Positions 16,189 through 25,621 of a DNA stretch of 37,858 nucleotides are shown here, in pieces. Origin of the DNA: Lasiosphaeria ovina. Taxonomy: Eukaryota > Ascomycota > Sordariomycetes > Sordariales > Lasiosphaeriaceae. Numbering within the stretch: the first letter of the stretch is position 1; every line of letters starts with the position of its first letter. The notes beneath the pieces were generated by a model. That model had not been told where the DNA came from, ran no database searches, and was given only the letters and a program-made list of their open reading frames with translations. The stretch covers positions 1-37,858 of the forward strand of contig JAULSN010000019.1 in assembly GCA_033439765.1 (NCBI GenBank). The letters run 5' to 3'. The translations under genes and the position numbers were made by a program.

Positions 16189-16563
16189 ATGGGTCGTCTC
16201 ACCAATAATTTTGGCATAACACGGCGATCATGGGTCGGGCCGGGCGTGATGAGCATGCCAAGTGGACAGAATGGCGGGATGACGGGGGCATCCACACCCT
16301 CCAGCAGTTCGTTGGGATTCAGACCAGAAACTAACCATTCACTTTACACCACAGCCATCTCAACTACTGGCGGAATGAGAATCGGGAAGATTTTGAGGCG
16401 AGACCTCCTCCAGCTGCGAGAGGAGTATCTCGGCACGTTGGGGTTTGTCCTCTTCCGTGTTGGGCCCTACCGGGACCAGCCTATCTTTCGGCAATTCCTC
16501 CGTGCCATGGTCGACATGCTCATGGAGGCCATCTGGAGCTATCTCGTCACCAACCGGCTCTGA
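16189..16563 (+). CDS. Hypothetical 124-residue protein, duplicated 3' end
   Basis: An ATG at 16189 opens a frame starting MGRLTNNFGITRRS. The C-terminal half is non-repetitive and looks helical (ILRRDLLQLREEYLGTLGF, then PIFRQFLRAMVDMLMEAIW). Its last 60 bases and 150 bases of 3' flank recur at 18773-18980. A 45-bp segment containing ATGCCAAGTGGACAGA and GGCGGGATGACGGGGGCATC lies both inside the frame (16254) and just after it (16591). No family is recognised. Confidence 0.3.
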   Translation: MGRLTNNFGITRRSWVGPGVMSMPSGQNGGMTGASTPSSSSLGFRPETNHSLYTTAISTTGGMRIGKILRRDLLQLREEYLGTLGFVLFRVGPYRDQPIFRQFLRAMVDMLMEAIWSYLVTNRL

Positions 16564-16710
16564 ACGCGGCTGAGGCATGGGTTGGGCCGGGCATGCCAAG
16601 TGGACAGACTGGCGGGATGACGGGGGCATCTGTAGTGAGGAAACTCTGAATCGATATTAATGTTTATACAATTCGGGAAAGAATGGGATCGTGTCTCGTT
16701 GTGACGGGCT
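16503..16710 (+). repeat. Direct repeat pair, copy 1 (partner 18773-18980)
   Basis: The copies share GTCGACATGCTCATGGAGGCC, CTCTGAACGCGGCTGAGGCAT and ATGTTTATACAATTCGGGAA in the same order. Copy 2 has a four-base insertion (TATC) and a different stretch in the middle. Confidence 0.75.
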
Positions 16711-16997
16711 CATTGTGATATGCGTCCATAGTCGAGCTCACATGCATCCTCAAGTAACATGATAGCAGCTTCCTCTTAGCCTGGAAGATTACCCAATCTT
16801 CGGAAAACGCAACTCGAAGTTAGAAACTCAAAGACTACAACAGGAGCAAACCCCCGCGGCCAGAACCCAACCTCGTTTCCCACCCTTCGATCTTCAGCAG
16901 CAGCAGCAACATCACCACCACCACCACCAGTAGCAGAAGCACCGGCACCAGCACCAACACCAGCACCAGCAACAGCAGCAACAGCAACAGCAGCAAA

Positions 16998-17192
16998 ATG
17001 GGCATCACAGCCGAAGCGTCCGCCGCCGCCGCCGCCGCCTGGGGAACATTTGCCGCGACGGCCTTAACCATGGTCGTCAATTTCGTGCTCTGGGTTCGGG
17101 CCCGCTACACCAATCCCTCCGCCGCCGCCGCCCACCACCGCTGCCGCAGACGCCGCCTCCGCTGTCGCTGCTGCCGACACCACTGCCGCTGA
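16998..17192 (+). CDS. Possible small membrane protein
   Basis: ATG 16998 follows a CAACAGCAGC-rich leader and opens 64 residues: a short Ala run, then a plausible transmembrane helix (WGTFAATALTMVVNFVLWV), then an Arg/Cys-rich end. From about 17105 a second frame looks more protein-like: PPPPPPTTAA, ADTTA repeats, then RRLTTYESLRDAPAMLPGL to a stop at 17324. A frame change or splice between the two is possible, but no clear intron is seen. Confidence 0.25.
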   Translation: MGITAEASAAAAAAWGTFAATALTMVVNFVLWVRARYTNPSAAAAHHRCRRRRLRCRCCRHHCR

Positions 17193-17310
17193 CGCCGCCA
17201 CCGCTGCCGCCGACACCACCGCCCACCCGGAGGCACAGGAGTCGGCCCTCAGGAGTGGGAGGCGGTTGACTACGTACGAGTCTCTGAGAGATGCTCCAGC
17301 CATGCTCCCA

Positions 17311-17633
17311 GGGCTTCGGAAGTAATGATGTCCGTCTCCCTTGCTTTTCCCTTTTTTTTTCCTTTTTTGACACGTATCCCTCTAACGGTTATCGCCTTTA
17401 TAAACATGATGTCAGTGCATGGACGGTCTGTTTCTGTTTCCTGCTCTTGCATGAGATACCGACGGGGCGCCCATGCCTGCTCCATAATCCAGTGGATTTA
17501 AAGGGGGGAACCGTTTCAATAAATCTGCAACACATATCCAACATTACATCGATACCCACGGGCTAATTTACTGAAGCAGCTCCTCCCCGCAGTCCTTGCG
17601 GAAAACCACGACCACTCCACCGACGCTTTCCCG
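17311..17633 (-). repeat. Inverted repeat pair, GC-richer copy A (partner 22929-23231)
   Basis: Read on the minus strand, this copy matches 22929-23231 from GGGAAAGCGTCGG to the GAAGCCCT end. Most differences are C here and T there, or G here and A there; for example ATCCACTGGATTATGGAGCA here is ATCTACTAGATTATGGAGCA there. It contains a minus-strand open frame starting MEQAWAPRRYLMQEQ (17270-17485); the same position in copy B has a premature TAG. This is what RIP of one duplicate would produce. Confidence 0.85.
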
Positions 17634-17639
17634 CGACGG

Positions 17640-18770
17640 CGGTGGCGGAGGTGTAGGATTGCGTGCGCGGCGGGTTGGTTGTCGCGACGGGGCAACGTCG
17701 GCACCTGCACTTCTCACTCTACGCATACCTGTGTTCCTGCTGCTCTGATGCCCGCCATCAAGTCGGGTATGTCGGGCAGGTGTGTGGGGCGCGGGCTGGG
17801 CGTGTCCTCCATCGTTATTGTTGCTGCCTTGATCCTGTCCCCATCGAGACAGCCGTCCACGTGCGTGTACAGGAAGGCCGGAGTCATCGAGTCTTCCAAG
17901 GCCCCCAAGGGGCAACAGGGAGGCACGCCATTCACCGCAGCCATGTTGCCTGTAGATGGTCGGGGAGGTTGATGGTCGGGAGAAGGTATCATACGGGTTT
18001 GAAGCAACGCAACTGGGCCGGGTTGAGGTGTCGAAGGTGCGGGAAATAGAGCATCTAAGCCACCCTCACGGAGTTGCCCGTCTGTGTGCGGCTGAGCTCG
18101 GAGCAGATTGCTGCCTAATTCGCCATGCAGTCGGGGTCCTTAACATCCCCGCGTTCAGAATCCGAGCCTCGTTCCAAGTGTCTTGCCTTTTATCATCACC
18201 ATCATCGTCGTCGTCGTCCCTTTTTATTCTCGTCGTAACTACCGCTTTTATTCCCTCGAGACTCGTCCAACTATTAATTGCATAATTAGATTGAACGAGT
18301 ATATCAGGTACGTTGTATCATTTATGGATGTAGTGTGGTGAGGACGAAAAGAAATACTGAGAAAAGGAATAAAGGGACGAAAAAAAACTGCCGGACGGAT
18401 AACAGCTTGCGTCTGTCCAGCTCTCTCCCAGCTAGGTGCCCCGCGGAGGTTACCCTAGTTATCCCCTCAGTTGGGATGATCAGGCCCAACCCTCAGTGCC
18501 GAAGCTGCCATCTCTAATCTCCTTCACTTTTCGAGTCCCGCGGGGCCCCCGAAACCCCCCCCCCCCCCCCCAGCGTCCGATGTCGAGAAAGGAGCGTCGG
18601 CGCGCCACCATCGCTTGGCCTCTCAGTCATCGGTCGGGTCCCCGGGTGCTCGTTGATCCGGAGTCGGTATCGGTCCGTGGCCTTGGGCACGCCACGAAAA
18701 GGCCCCGCTACCAGGTCACGGGTAGTGTCTTTTGGCCTGGGGAAGAAAATACCCAGGCCGGTGGGGGCAT
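17640..18770. other. Region without a confident gene; C17 homopolymer
   Basis: Several short frames on both strands have no protein-like pattern. CATCATCGTCGTCGTCGTCC near 18199 is low complexity, and a run of 17 C lies at 18555-18571. No RNA gene was identified by eye. Confidence 0.5.
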
Positions 18771-18772
18771 CG

Positions 18773-18980
18773 TCGACATGCTCATGGAGGCCACCTGGAA
18801 CTATCTATCTCGTCACCAATCGGCTCTGAACGCGGCTGAGGCATGGGGGGATGACGGGAAATGGTGGAGGAAACCGAAAGATTAGTCATCTTGGACGGCA
18901 TCTGCATTGAGGAAACTTCTGACTCGATATAATGTTTATACAATTCGGGAAAGAATAAGAGTCGTGATGTTATGACGAAG
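18773..18980 (+). repeat. Direct repeat pair, copy 2 (partner 16503-16710)
   Basis: It begins GTCGACATGCTCATGGAGGCC and ends around the CAATTCGGGAAAGAATAAG segment. The reading frame of copy 1 is disrupted here by an extra TATC. Confidence 0.75.
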
Positions 18981-18984
18981 CGGA

Positions 18985-20160
18985 CGGTTCGGGAGGCCGA
19001 GTTAGAAAGAGTTGGACGAGTATTGCCTCAAGAACGAACGACTTGAAATGATGGTAGTATGGTGATTAAAAGGATAGCGAGGCAGGGGAGCCAAGCTGAG
19101 CTTGGGGGGGGGCATAGTTAGGTCTCTGGCCTGGTTGGGTCCTTGTAACGAACGATCCGGGCTAGGAACCTGGAGTTCGTAGGCGTAATAGCGAAGCTGG
19201 CGCAAATCGATACTATAGATGTAGTAATAGTAACAAGAACGAGAGATGGATCCCAGGGATATATAAAGATGCGCGGTTTTCTCCCCCAGGCAATTTCTTG
19301 ACGAGAGAGCGATGCGAGTCTACCGAATAAGTAAGCCAGGAGAGGGTCGAGAATCGTAGTCGGCAGGCTGGTGGTGGTGGTACTAGCGGGCAGATCGATT
19401 AACAGACAGAACACTCCCGTCAGCGTAGGTGCTAGCTGCTGCTATTACTGCGTCTTGCTTGTCGCAGATTGGCCGCGTAAGGTATGTATTTGCCAAACCC
19501 TCGTCACAAAACCGTCAAATATGGGGGATGGAAAGGAAACGCAGCCTCGGGGGACAAGTGAGCCAGAGTTCCGGAAAGGGACCCAACTCGTTTCATGGGC
19601 CGTGTACGAGACGGGTGGTGATTTCTTTCTCAGTTGTCAAATCGCTGGGTGGAAGAGGAAGGGCCGCTATTGTGTGGGAGATAGGCCCGTTATTAACATG
19701 AATCAATGGAGCCGGGGAGGGCTTCGAGAAACGATAGGGGGCCCCAATCTCGCCAGTGAGTCGGAGGAGCGCTGCTCTTTCCGAGAGGGCAATCTGGGGC
19801 CAAGAGACCGGGGTTGAAGCAGGGGGAAAAAGAAATGGCCGTCGCAACCAATAACTAAGCCTGGCAGAAAAAGGAAAGCAAGAGGGCGGTCCACCATTAT
19901 TTCCACCACTTGATCCATTGCCTTGTCCTTGTGAGGGGGGTTTGGCTGCTGACGGGGTAGCCACGGACCTGGGTTCGACACGTTGGTTTGACGGGCGATT
20001 GGCTTGATATTAGCTGGTGGGACAACTGGGTTGGCGATAACTGGCGGGACGACTGGTTTGACGACAGGTGGTTGAGGTGATGAAGATAGCCTTGTGACTC
20101 GTGACGACAATGATGGTAGAGTCGTTCGTATTTGATGGATCTGGTGGTCTTCTGACGAGA
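18985..20160. other. Region without a confident gene
   Basis: A TATATAAA box at 19260-19267 and an ATG at 19521 that opens 98 residues (MGDGKETQPRGTSEPEF onwards) are the only gene-like signals on the + strand. On the minus strand (about 19970-20090) a frame encodes a Pro/Val-rich repeat such as VVKPVVPPVIANPVVPP. Neither has a recognised domain. Confidence 0.4.
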
Positions 20161-20215
20161 TGGTCAAGGCTTACCAGCTGGCACGTCTGGTGGGTGGGCG
20201 CAGACTTGAAGGAGG
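20161..20215 (+). pseudogene. Small fragment resembling the end of the 14641-15352 domain
   Basis: VKAYQLARLVGGRRLEGG is encoded at about 20163-20216 and resembles SKSYELARLMGGEV at about 15157-15198. The preceding conserved part is absent, so this could be a 3' exon remnant of another family member or a chance match. Confidence 0.3.
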
Positions 20216-20439
20216 AGGAGGAGGAGTGATGCAGCCGGCCGGCGGCGGGCCGGGTTCCGTATTGGCGGCGTGGTCACCTGGGCTGGCGTGGGATTAACAG
20301 CCGAGGAAATGGAGAGAGTCGAGTTCTTCGGCGTGTCTGCCCCCGAAGCAGCCGTTGACGTGCTGACGTCCAAATCTGTCTCTGTCTCTTTGCTTTTTGG
20401 CCGGCAACTCAATGACGGACGGACGGAAGGGCACAGATT

Positions 20440-20520
20440 TCGAGCGTAGCGAGCAGCCCGCGGCAGGCGCCCCCGGAGGGCCGCCGGAGGCAAAAGCAGG
20501 AAAGAAGGAAAAAAGGAACA
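20440..20520. repeat. GC-rich dispersed element, copy 2
   Basis: It matches 7146-7225 over more than 50 bases, from CGAGCGTAGCGAGCAGCC to GCCGGAGGCAAA, followed by an A/G-rich tail in both places. Upstream, CAACTCAATGACGGACGGAC resembles the segment at 7300-7320, but relative order and distance differ between the two loci. Confidence 0.8.
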
Positions 20521-20705
20521 AAGAAACAAACCACCACAGTACAGGGACAGGACAAGGGTAGAGCGGCCTTGTCTGTGTAAAGCTGTTCGTGCACGTTGTT
20601 GGAGCACTGTTTTCCTAACTTCGCGTAGCTCCCTGCAGGTTCGTTGTCGATCCGTGCTTCGACCCAGGAGGTGGGGATGAAGGGCGGCTGGCTGGCTACA
20701 ACGGA

Positions 20706-20759
20706 CCGGGGGGACGGGGACGGGGACGGGGACGGGGACGGGGACGGGGACGGGGACGC
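20706..20759. repeat. Hexanucleotide array (GGGGAC)n
   Basis: Eight or nine nearly perfect units of GGGGAC. Immediately after it, GACGCGCGTC is a short palindrome, and TTGCTTGCATATTCTGAG repeats the 15281 sequence. Confidence 0.85.
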
Positions 20760-20924
20760 GCGTCTGTTGCTTGCATATTCTGAGCGTCTTTGGTCAGTCA
20801 GCTAAAGACGCGCCCTCAGATTGTCAGGAAAAGGGCCTCACATAGATGGAGCAGAGCCGAAAGAGATGGCTTCCAAAGTGTCTGGTGACGAGAGATGATG
20901 TGCCCACCACCATCACGACGTCGA

Positions 20925-20951
20925 GTGTGGGTGTGGGTGTGGGTGTGGGTG
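20925..20951. repeat. Hexanucleotide array (GTGTGG)n
   Basis: Four or five GTGGGT units in an otherwise ordinary stretch. Confidence 0.7.
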
Positions 20952-21387
20952 GGCGGACGGACTTGTGCTCGTTTCTTTCCCTTGGGGTTTTTGTTGAGAT
21001 GTGCCTGCTTCCCCCCCCCACTTGCCCCGCCTCCTGCCGCAATGCCCAGGCACCCTTTGCCCCGGCAGCCATTTCAGGAGGCACGAATACAATACAAGGC
21101 AGGGAAAATAAAATAAGACACCAATATGTGGATGAGCCGAGTTCCGTTTTCCTCCTCGTGGGCGCAGCGCAAATGGATGCGTTGCGGGGCTGCAGACTAC
21201 CTACCTACCTGTATTAGACTGGCTGGCTGGCTGGCTGGAAATAGAGGGGATTGGCGAGCTCCGTGGCGCCTGAACCCAGCCCCGCCTACCTACTTACTAC
21301 CTACCTTGTGCTTCCAATTAGTTCCAGCTCCAGTTTTGACTCGAATTCGAATTCCCATTCCAGTTGCATTTGCCTTTGCTTTTGTAT

Positions 21388-21528
21388 TTGCAGTTGCAGT
21401 TGCAGTTGCAGTTGCAGTTGCAGTTGCGGTTGCGGTTGCGGTTGCGGTTGCGGTTGCGGTTGCGGTTGCGGTTGCGGTTGCGGTTGCGGTTGCGGTTGCG
21501 GTTGCGGTTGCGGTTGCGGTTGCGGTTC
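21388..21528. repeat. Hexanucleotide array (TTGCAG)n then (TTGCGG)n
   Basis: About six or seven TTGCAG units change abruptly to about 17 TTGCGG units, a total of about 140 bases. All six frames stay open through it. It is not a telomere repeat of the TTAGGG type. Confidence 0.9.
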
Positions 21529-21539
21529 CTGTCTGACCC

Positions 21540-22200
21540 TCTCGCATTGGCAAACGGGCTTGACCTTGACCCTGCTTGACGCACCTTCTGTTGTTCGCAT
21601 GGCATGGCATGGCATGGTGGCGGCGGAGAAAAGGGTAGAGCACGTCAAGTGCCAAAGGGTTTCAGCCACAACCTGTCACATACAACGCTGCATTATTGAG
21701 GGCAAAATAGTGCTGTATATGGAAGAAGAATAGAATTTGGAAAGTTTTTGCTCCAAACCTACCTTCTTCCTTCTATAATAATAACGTGTACATGCGCGTA
21801 TCTGCAAATTGGGGAGCTGAATAAAGCTATTCAGGGCTTTCTAATACAATAGAGTGCGTGCGATTTGAGGAAGGACTCGTTATTGTGGAAGGAAAAAGGA
21901 AGGTTTTGGGGAGTCAAACGTGAAAAATCTTCACCCCGGGGCCGTCGAAGTACGTATATATCTACAGCTCAACGCATTCTTGGTCAAATTACACATACTC
22001 TTCGAATCTGAATAGCCCTGAATAACTTCTATATCCTCGCGAATTGTCAGCTGCGCGCATACGTACGCCGTTGTGTTATTTACATGTGAATATATTTTCA
22101 AATAGCACAGCGCAACACAATGCGTGCGTTGACAGCCACCCACCTGCCAAAAAGTGGGGATTCCTCTAGCGTTTGTAAGGGACAGCAACCTTGTGGCATA
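21540..22200. other. Region without a gene
   Basis: A short GGCATGGCATGGCATGG tract lies near 21600. The rest is moderately AT-rich and shows no protein-like frame or repeat. Confidence 0.5.
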
Positions 22201-22209
22201 CAGTCGTGC

Positions 22210-22309
22210 ACGGACCAACCACACAGATATAAAACAACGCTCCCGCAGCCTCGGCTCTCTCTTTCGCTCGTTCATTTCGCACCCTCAAACGTTCATTCGC
22301 ACCCTCAAA
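22210..22309 (+). promoter_or_regulatory. Promoter and leader of coiled-coil gene copy A
   Basis: TATAAA at 22228-22233 sits in ACACAGATATAAAACAACGC, followed by TCCCGCAGCCTCGGCTCT and TTTCGCTCGTTCATTTCGCACC. The leader has two copies of TTCATT(T)CGCACCCTCAAA just before the ATG. The same arrangement, rearranged, precedes copy B at 30670-31266. Confidence 0.6.
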
Positions 22310-22880
22310 ATGGACGCCCACGCTCTCCCCGAGCCTAATGCCATAGCCGACGCATTTACCACGCTCGTCATTCAATCTCGGCGCTTTGCCAACGTTATAC
22401 CCACGCAGGACCAGCAGAACATCTTCGCGGCCATCAATGCTCTGGGCCAGCGAATTGACGCCTTAGGCCAGCAAATGAACCACATGAACCAGCAATTCAA
22501 CAAGCAATTGAACTACATGAGCTAGCAAATGAACCGGCGGTTCGACAGCCTCGAAAACCGGCAAACCAATTTCGAGATCTCTGGTATGAATGCACGCTTG
22601 TTTGCGGCCGATAACGCCGCCATTCTCCAGCCACTCATTGATATCCGGAATGGAGGCGAGATTCCCGATTTCCCCGTTTCGGAACCCCAGCTCCATACGA
22701 TAGATGGTATGTTATTTACTCTTCTGTTATTTATTCTTCTAGAGTGGCGGTGATAACTCTTATCTCTTATCAGACGATGCCGCGGATGCCATCATTCACG
22801 CCCTCGGCATCTATCTCGCCCCGAACACGCCCTTGGGTATCAAGCGGGAGAGCATTCTGCGCAAGTGGATTCAGAAATAA
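22310..22880 (+). pseudogene. Coiled-coil protein gene copy A, broken by one in-frame stop (exons 22310-22706, 22774-22880)
   Basis: Splicing a 67-nt phase-1 intron (GTATGT to ATCAG) gives 168 codons with one premature TAG at 22523-22525 (codon 72). Before it is a heptad-like region with INALGQRIDALGQQMNHMNQ; after it come QMNRRFDSLENRQ, NARLFAADNAAILQPL, IPDFPVSEPQLHTID and, in exon 2, ALGIYLAPNTPLGIKRESIL. A coiled coil followed by an IPxFP motif and a short basic terminal helix is a pattern I know from uncharacterised filamentous-fungal proteins of 150-200 residues. The stop lies where the repeat pattern predicts Asn-Gln. The shorter frame from ATG 22529 could still be translated. Confidence 0.7.
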
Positions 22881-22928
22881 GGGGAGAGCATTCTACGTAA
22901 GTGGATTCAGAAATAAGGGGGGGATACC
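22881..22928 (+). repeat. Duplicated 3' end of the coiled-coil gene
   Basis: GAGAGCATTCTRCGYAAGTG plus GATTCAGAAATAAGGGG occurs twice in a row (about 22847-22886 and 22884-22922). A similar doublet occurs at 32014-32080, which means the copies share this downstream duplication. Confidence 0.8.
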
Positions 22929-23231
22929 GGGAAAGCGTCGGTGTGGAGTGGTCGTGGTTTTTCCGTAAGGACTGCGGGAAGGAGCCTTAATAAATAGCCC
23001 GTAGGTATCGATGTGGTTTTTATCAAAACGGTTTCCCCCTTCTAAATCTACTAGATTATGGAGCAAATATAGCGCCCCGTCGGTATCTTATACAAAAGTG
23101 GGAAATAGAAATAAACCGTCTATATACCAATATTATATTTATAAAGGCGATAACCCGTAGAGGGAGAGGTATTAAAAAGAGAAAAAAAAGGGAAAAGCAA
23201 GGGAGATAGACATCATTACTTCTAAAGCCCT
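22929..23231 (+). repeat. Inverted repeat pair, AT-richer copy B (partner 17311-17633)
   Basis: It lies exactly between the 3' ends of coiled-coil copies A and C, which point towards each other. Relative to copy A of the pair it carries many transitions towards T or A, for example TATGGAGCAAATATAGCGCC against TATGGAGCAGGCATGGGCGCC. Any ancient frame is stopped. Confidence 0.85.
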
Positions 23232-23253
23232 CCTTCTAGTCCTATATATCCCC

Positions 23254-23476
23254 TTATTTCCGAATCCACTTACGCGTAATACTCTCGCGTTTGATGGCCA
23301 AGGGCGTGTTTGGGGCGAGATAGATGCCGAGGGCGGGCAAGATAGCATTCGCAGCAGCGTCTAATAATAGTTAGCACCGCCACTTTAGAAGAATAAATAG
23401 CACACCATTCATCGTCGTATGGAGCTGGGGTTACGACACGGGGAAATCGGGAATGTCGCCTCCATTCCGGACTTGG
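23254..23476 (-). pseudogene. Coiled-coil protein gene copy C, inverted and 5'-truncated
   Basis: On the minus strand, NGGDIPDFPVS and PQLHT precede a TATTCTTCTAAAGTGGCGGTG intron like that of copy A, then exon 2 encoding AILPALGIYLAPNTPLAIKR and ESITRKWIRK to a TAA at 23254-23256. A TAA or TGA-type break lies between PVS and PQL. Similarity to copy A begins abruptly at TCCGGAATGGAGG, so the coiled-coil half is missing. Confidence 0.75.
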
Positions 23477-23489
23477 AGGTTTTGGGTGC

Positions 23490-24173
23490 CAAAGTCCGTT
23501 CCACCGACTTGAGTGTTCACGCGCAGCTCAGGACGCTCCACAGCCGCTGGCAACAGCTGTTTGGCAATTGAAGCAAAATCTCCAAATACTGGATGGATAT
23601 ACAACTATCCAGGCACCAAGGACCTGCGCAGCCGCTGCCTGCGCGAACACTCGGGCGACGACGAGGTCTGGGGCCCCGCTATTCGCTACTACTTCTGGGT
23701 CAACACGCGCCCCGCATCGTGGCCCTGCTCTCCACGCGGCGTGGTTTCTTGCCCCTCCCGCACCGGCGGCCCTTGCCTCGGGAGGATACAATAGCTGCTA
23801 ATGGAGAGCGTTAGGTCCTCGGTAGGTTGTTGCTCCTTAGGACGTGTCTGGGCTGGGGGTGGTTTTTCTTTTTCTCTTTTTCGCGGTCTTGTAAGGTTTT
23901 GTACCAGCCGTAGCATTCAACCACCCCCAGCGTTGCTGATCTTATCCCAATGGTGACTCGTGAATTTGGAACTAAAATGCCTTATTGTTTGTATACGAGG
24001 CCAAGCCGTCAATCGAGTAGACCTTGGACTTTTAATAAAGTCCCTTTACTATTCTATTCGAGGCCTTATATATTTACTATTAGTTAAACGGCTTGCATCT
24101 TTTAGATTATTATTCGGATAACATTAGGAGTCACCTATTTGCACCCCTAGACAGGGGCCTTGGAGCCTTCTTC
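23490..24173. other. Gene fragment of unknown type plus AT-rich spacer
   Basis: The + strand at about 23590-23760 encodes a protein-like stretch (GWIYNYPGTKDLRSRCLREH, then SGDDEVWGPAIRYYFWVNT) without a credible start; it may be a remnant exon. From 23940 to 24130 the DNA is AT-rich without features. Confidence 0.35.
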
Positions 24174-25008
24174 ATGACGACATCGTGGCCTGGGCGGCCT
24201 TGTCTTTGGAGGAATAGGAACGGACGGCCTCTTCTGCGGAGGAGAGGTTCACGACAGCCGGCGTGGCGTATCCAGACGCACCTAATTTCTGGCGCTTCGA
24301 GGGTGGCTCCTCGTCCTCGGCCGCCGCAACCGCAACCGCAACCGCCGCCGCCGCCGTCGTATCCGTCCAAGCGTCGAAGAGGCTCTCGATCAGGGGTGTA
24401 TATTGAATATATAGACACTCGAAGTAGTCTACCAAGGCCGTCGACGACTCGGATTCTTGTAGGTTAGCCTTCATAGTGGCCACGTCCAACATGAAAAGCT
24501 TTGAGGACGGGTCGTGCAGCACCGCCAGCAGGCAATAGCCCATCTTTACGCAATTCGCCTTCTGAACCACGGCATCGCCGCCCGAGGCGTGCTCGCATGC
24601 GATGGCCGAAACCTCACCGCGGACGTATTCTGTGAACCGCTCCTTGAGCTCCTCCTCCGTCTTGGGATTAGGGGGCGGCGGTTGCGACGACGACGACGAC
24701 GACGACGACGACTGCGACTCCGAGGGATACGCCTGGTAGTCCAGATTCGCAGTACTCGGCATATCTAGTGCCGGAGCCAGGGCGTAAGCCGAAGCACCAA
24801 AGAGCTCGGCAATACCGGGTAACGATGGTACATCTCGTGCCGGAGCCAGGGCGGAAGCCGGAGCACCCAAGAGCTCGGCAATACCGGGCAACGATGGGGG
24901 GACGGGCAGCCAGTCGATGGACCTGGTGCCGACGAACTCGACCTCGATGGGCTTGGGCTTGGGCCTGGGCGTGGGCGTGGGCGTGGGCGTGGGACCGCTC
25001 CGAGACAT
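24172..25008 (-). CDS. Uncharacterised protein, probably nuclear
   Basis: An uninterrupted 278-residue frame, start ATG at 25008 in good context, stop TGA at 24172-24174. Order: a Thr-Pro and Lys-Pro repeat at 7-20; two copies of SLPGIAELLGAPASALAPA-like sequence at 39-57 and 62-80; a run of nine Ser near 97-107, then Pro-rich; a non-repetitive, probably helical domain at about 116-215 (EEELKERFTEYVRGEVSAIA, then VKMGYCLLAVLHDPSSKLF and YFECLYIQYTPLIESLFDAW); an Ala/Val run; a basic nuclear-localisation-like motif PPSKRQKLG at 235-243. No intron is needed. No family is recognised. It is the longest intact single-exon gene in the window, and the only good gene between two repeat-rich areas. 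Confidence 0.72.
   Translation of the reverse strand: MSRSGPTPTPTPTPRPKPKPIEVEFVGTRSIDWLPVPPSLPGIAELLGAPASALAPARDVPSLPGIAELFGASAYALAPALDMPSTANLDYQAYPSESQSSSSSSSSSQPPPPNPKTEEELKERFTEYVRGEVSAIACEHASGGDAVVQKANCVKMGYCLLAVLHDPSSKLFMLDVATMKANLQESESSTALVDYFECLYIQYTPLIESLFDAWTDTTAAAAVAVAVAAAEDEEPPSKRQKLGASGYATPAVVNLSSAEEAVRSYSSKDKAAQATMSS
24668..24712. repeat. Trinucleotide tract (GAC/GTC) encoding Ser run
   Basis: Eight consecutive GAC units (TCG/GTC on the minus strand) lie inside the 24172-25008 gene and encode its poly-Ser segment. Confidence 0.7.
24962..24993. repeat. Hexanucleotide array (GGGCGT)n
   Basis: About five GGGCGT units at the 5' end of the 24172-25008 gene, encoding its Thr-Pro repeat on the minus strand. 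This shows that the hexamer expansion also occurs in coding sequence. Confidence 0.75.
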
Positions 25009-25613
25009 TCTCTCGGGTGGCTAAAAAGAACAGGCCGTTAGTAATACTCTAGCGTGGAATCGTACGTGGTCGGACGAGACCTTTTGCGTATTAATCGAAT
25101 AAAGCGAACTTGGGCGAGTATTGGCGGTTATGTTGGCGGCGAGCAATAGCGCGCAACACTGAAATCTGGATGCATCCCTGCTTGACCTCGAACGGGGTGT
25201 TTCCCAACATCACCCCCTTCCAGATGTTGCTGCGCGGCGCAGACGGTGTTGCGTACGCCTCTCTTCTTCTACATTACCAACTTCTTCCTCCTCTCTTCTT
25301 CTACATTACCACTGCCTGCCCGCCTGCCTGCACCGCGCCGCCCGCCTACAATTTTTTATCGAGAAAAAAAAGCTGTCGCCGTCTTCCCGTCCCTGTGGCA
25401 ATAGGTTTTCCTGCTGCTCAATTTGTTCTCCGTCCGCCGTCGCCAAAAGCCTCTGGAACCGTCTGCTACAGCGGTGACATGCCGAACCCCGAGAAGAAGT
25501 ACAACCTAGAGTACAGACAGCCTCATGCCGCGACAATCCTAATCAGCACAATCTGCAACAAGTACCCCGACTGACCTTCCTATCCACGTCCACACCCACG
25601 CTTTGGCTGGTAC

Positions 25614-25621
25614 TGCACACG

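Noticed and set aside
19960..19985. tRNA gene suggested by a GGTTCGA box
   Set aside because: No matching A box or acceptor-stem pairing was found in the right distance.
21126..21733. Open frames with long Val-Ala, Gly-Cys or Gln-Pro repeats
   Set aside because: All six frames of (TTGCGG)n stay open, so length is not evidence of coding.
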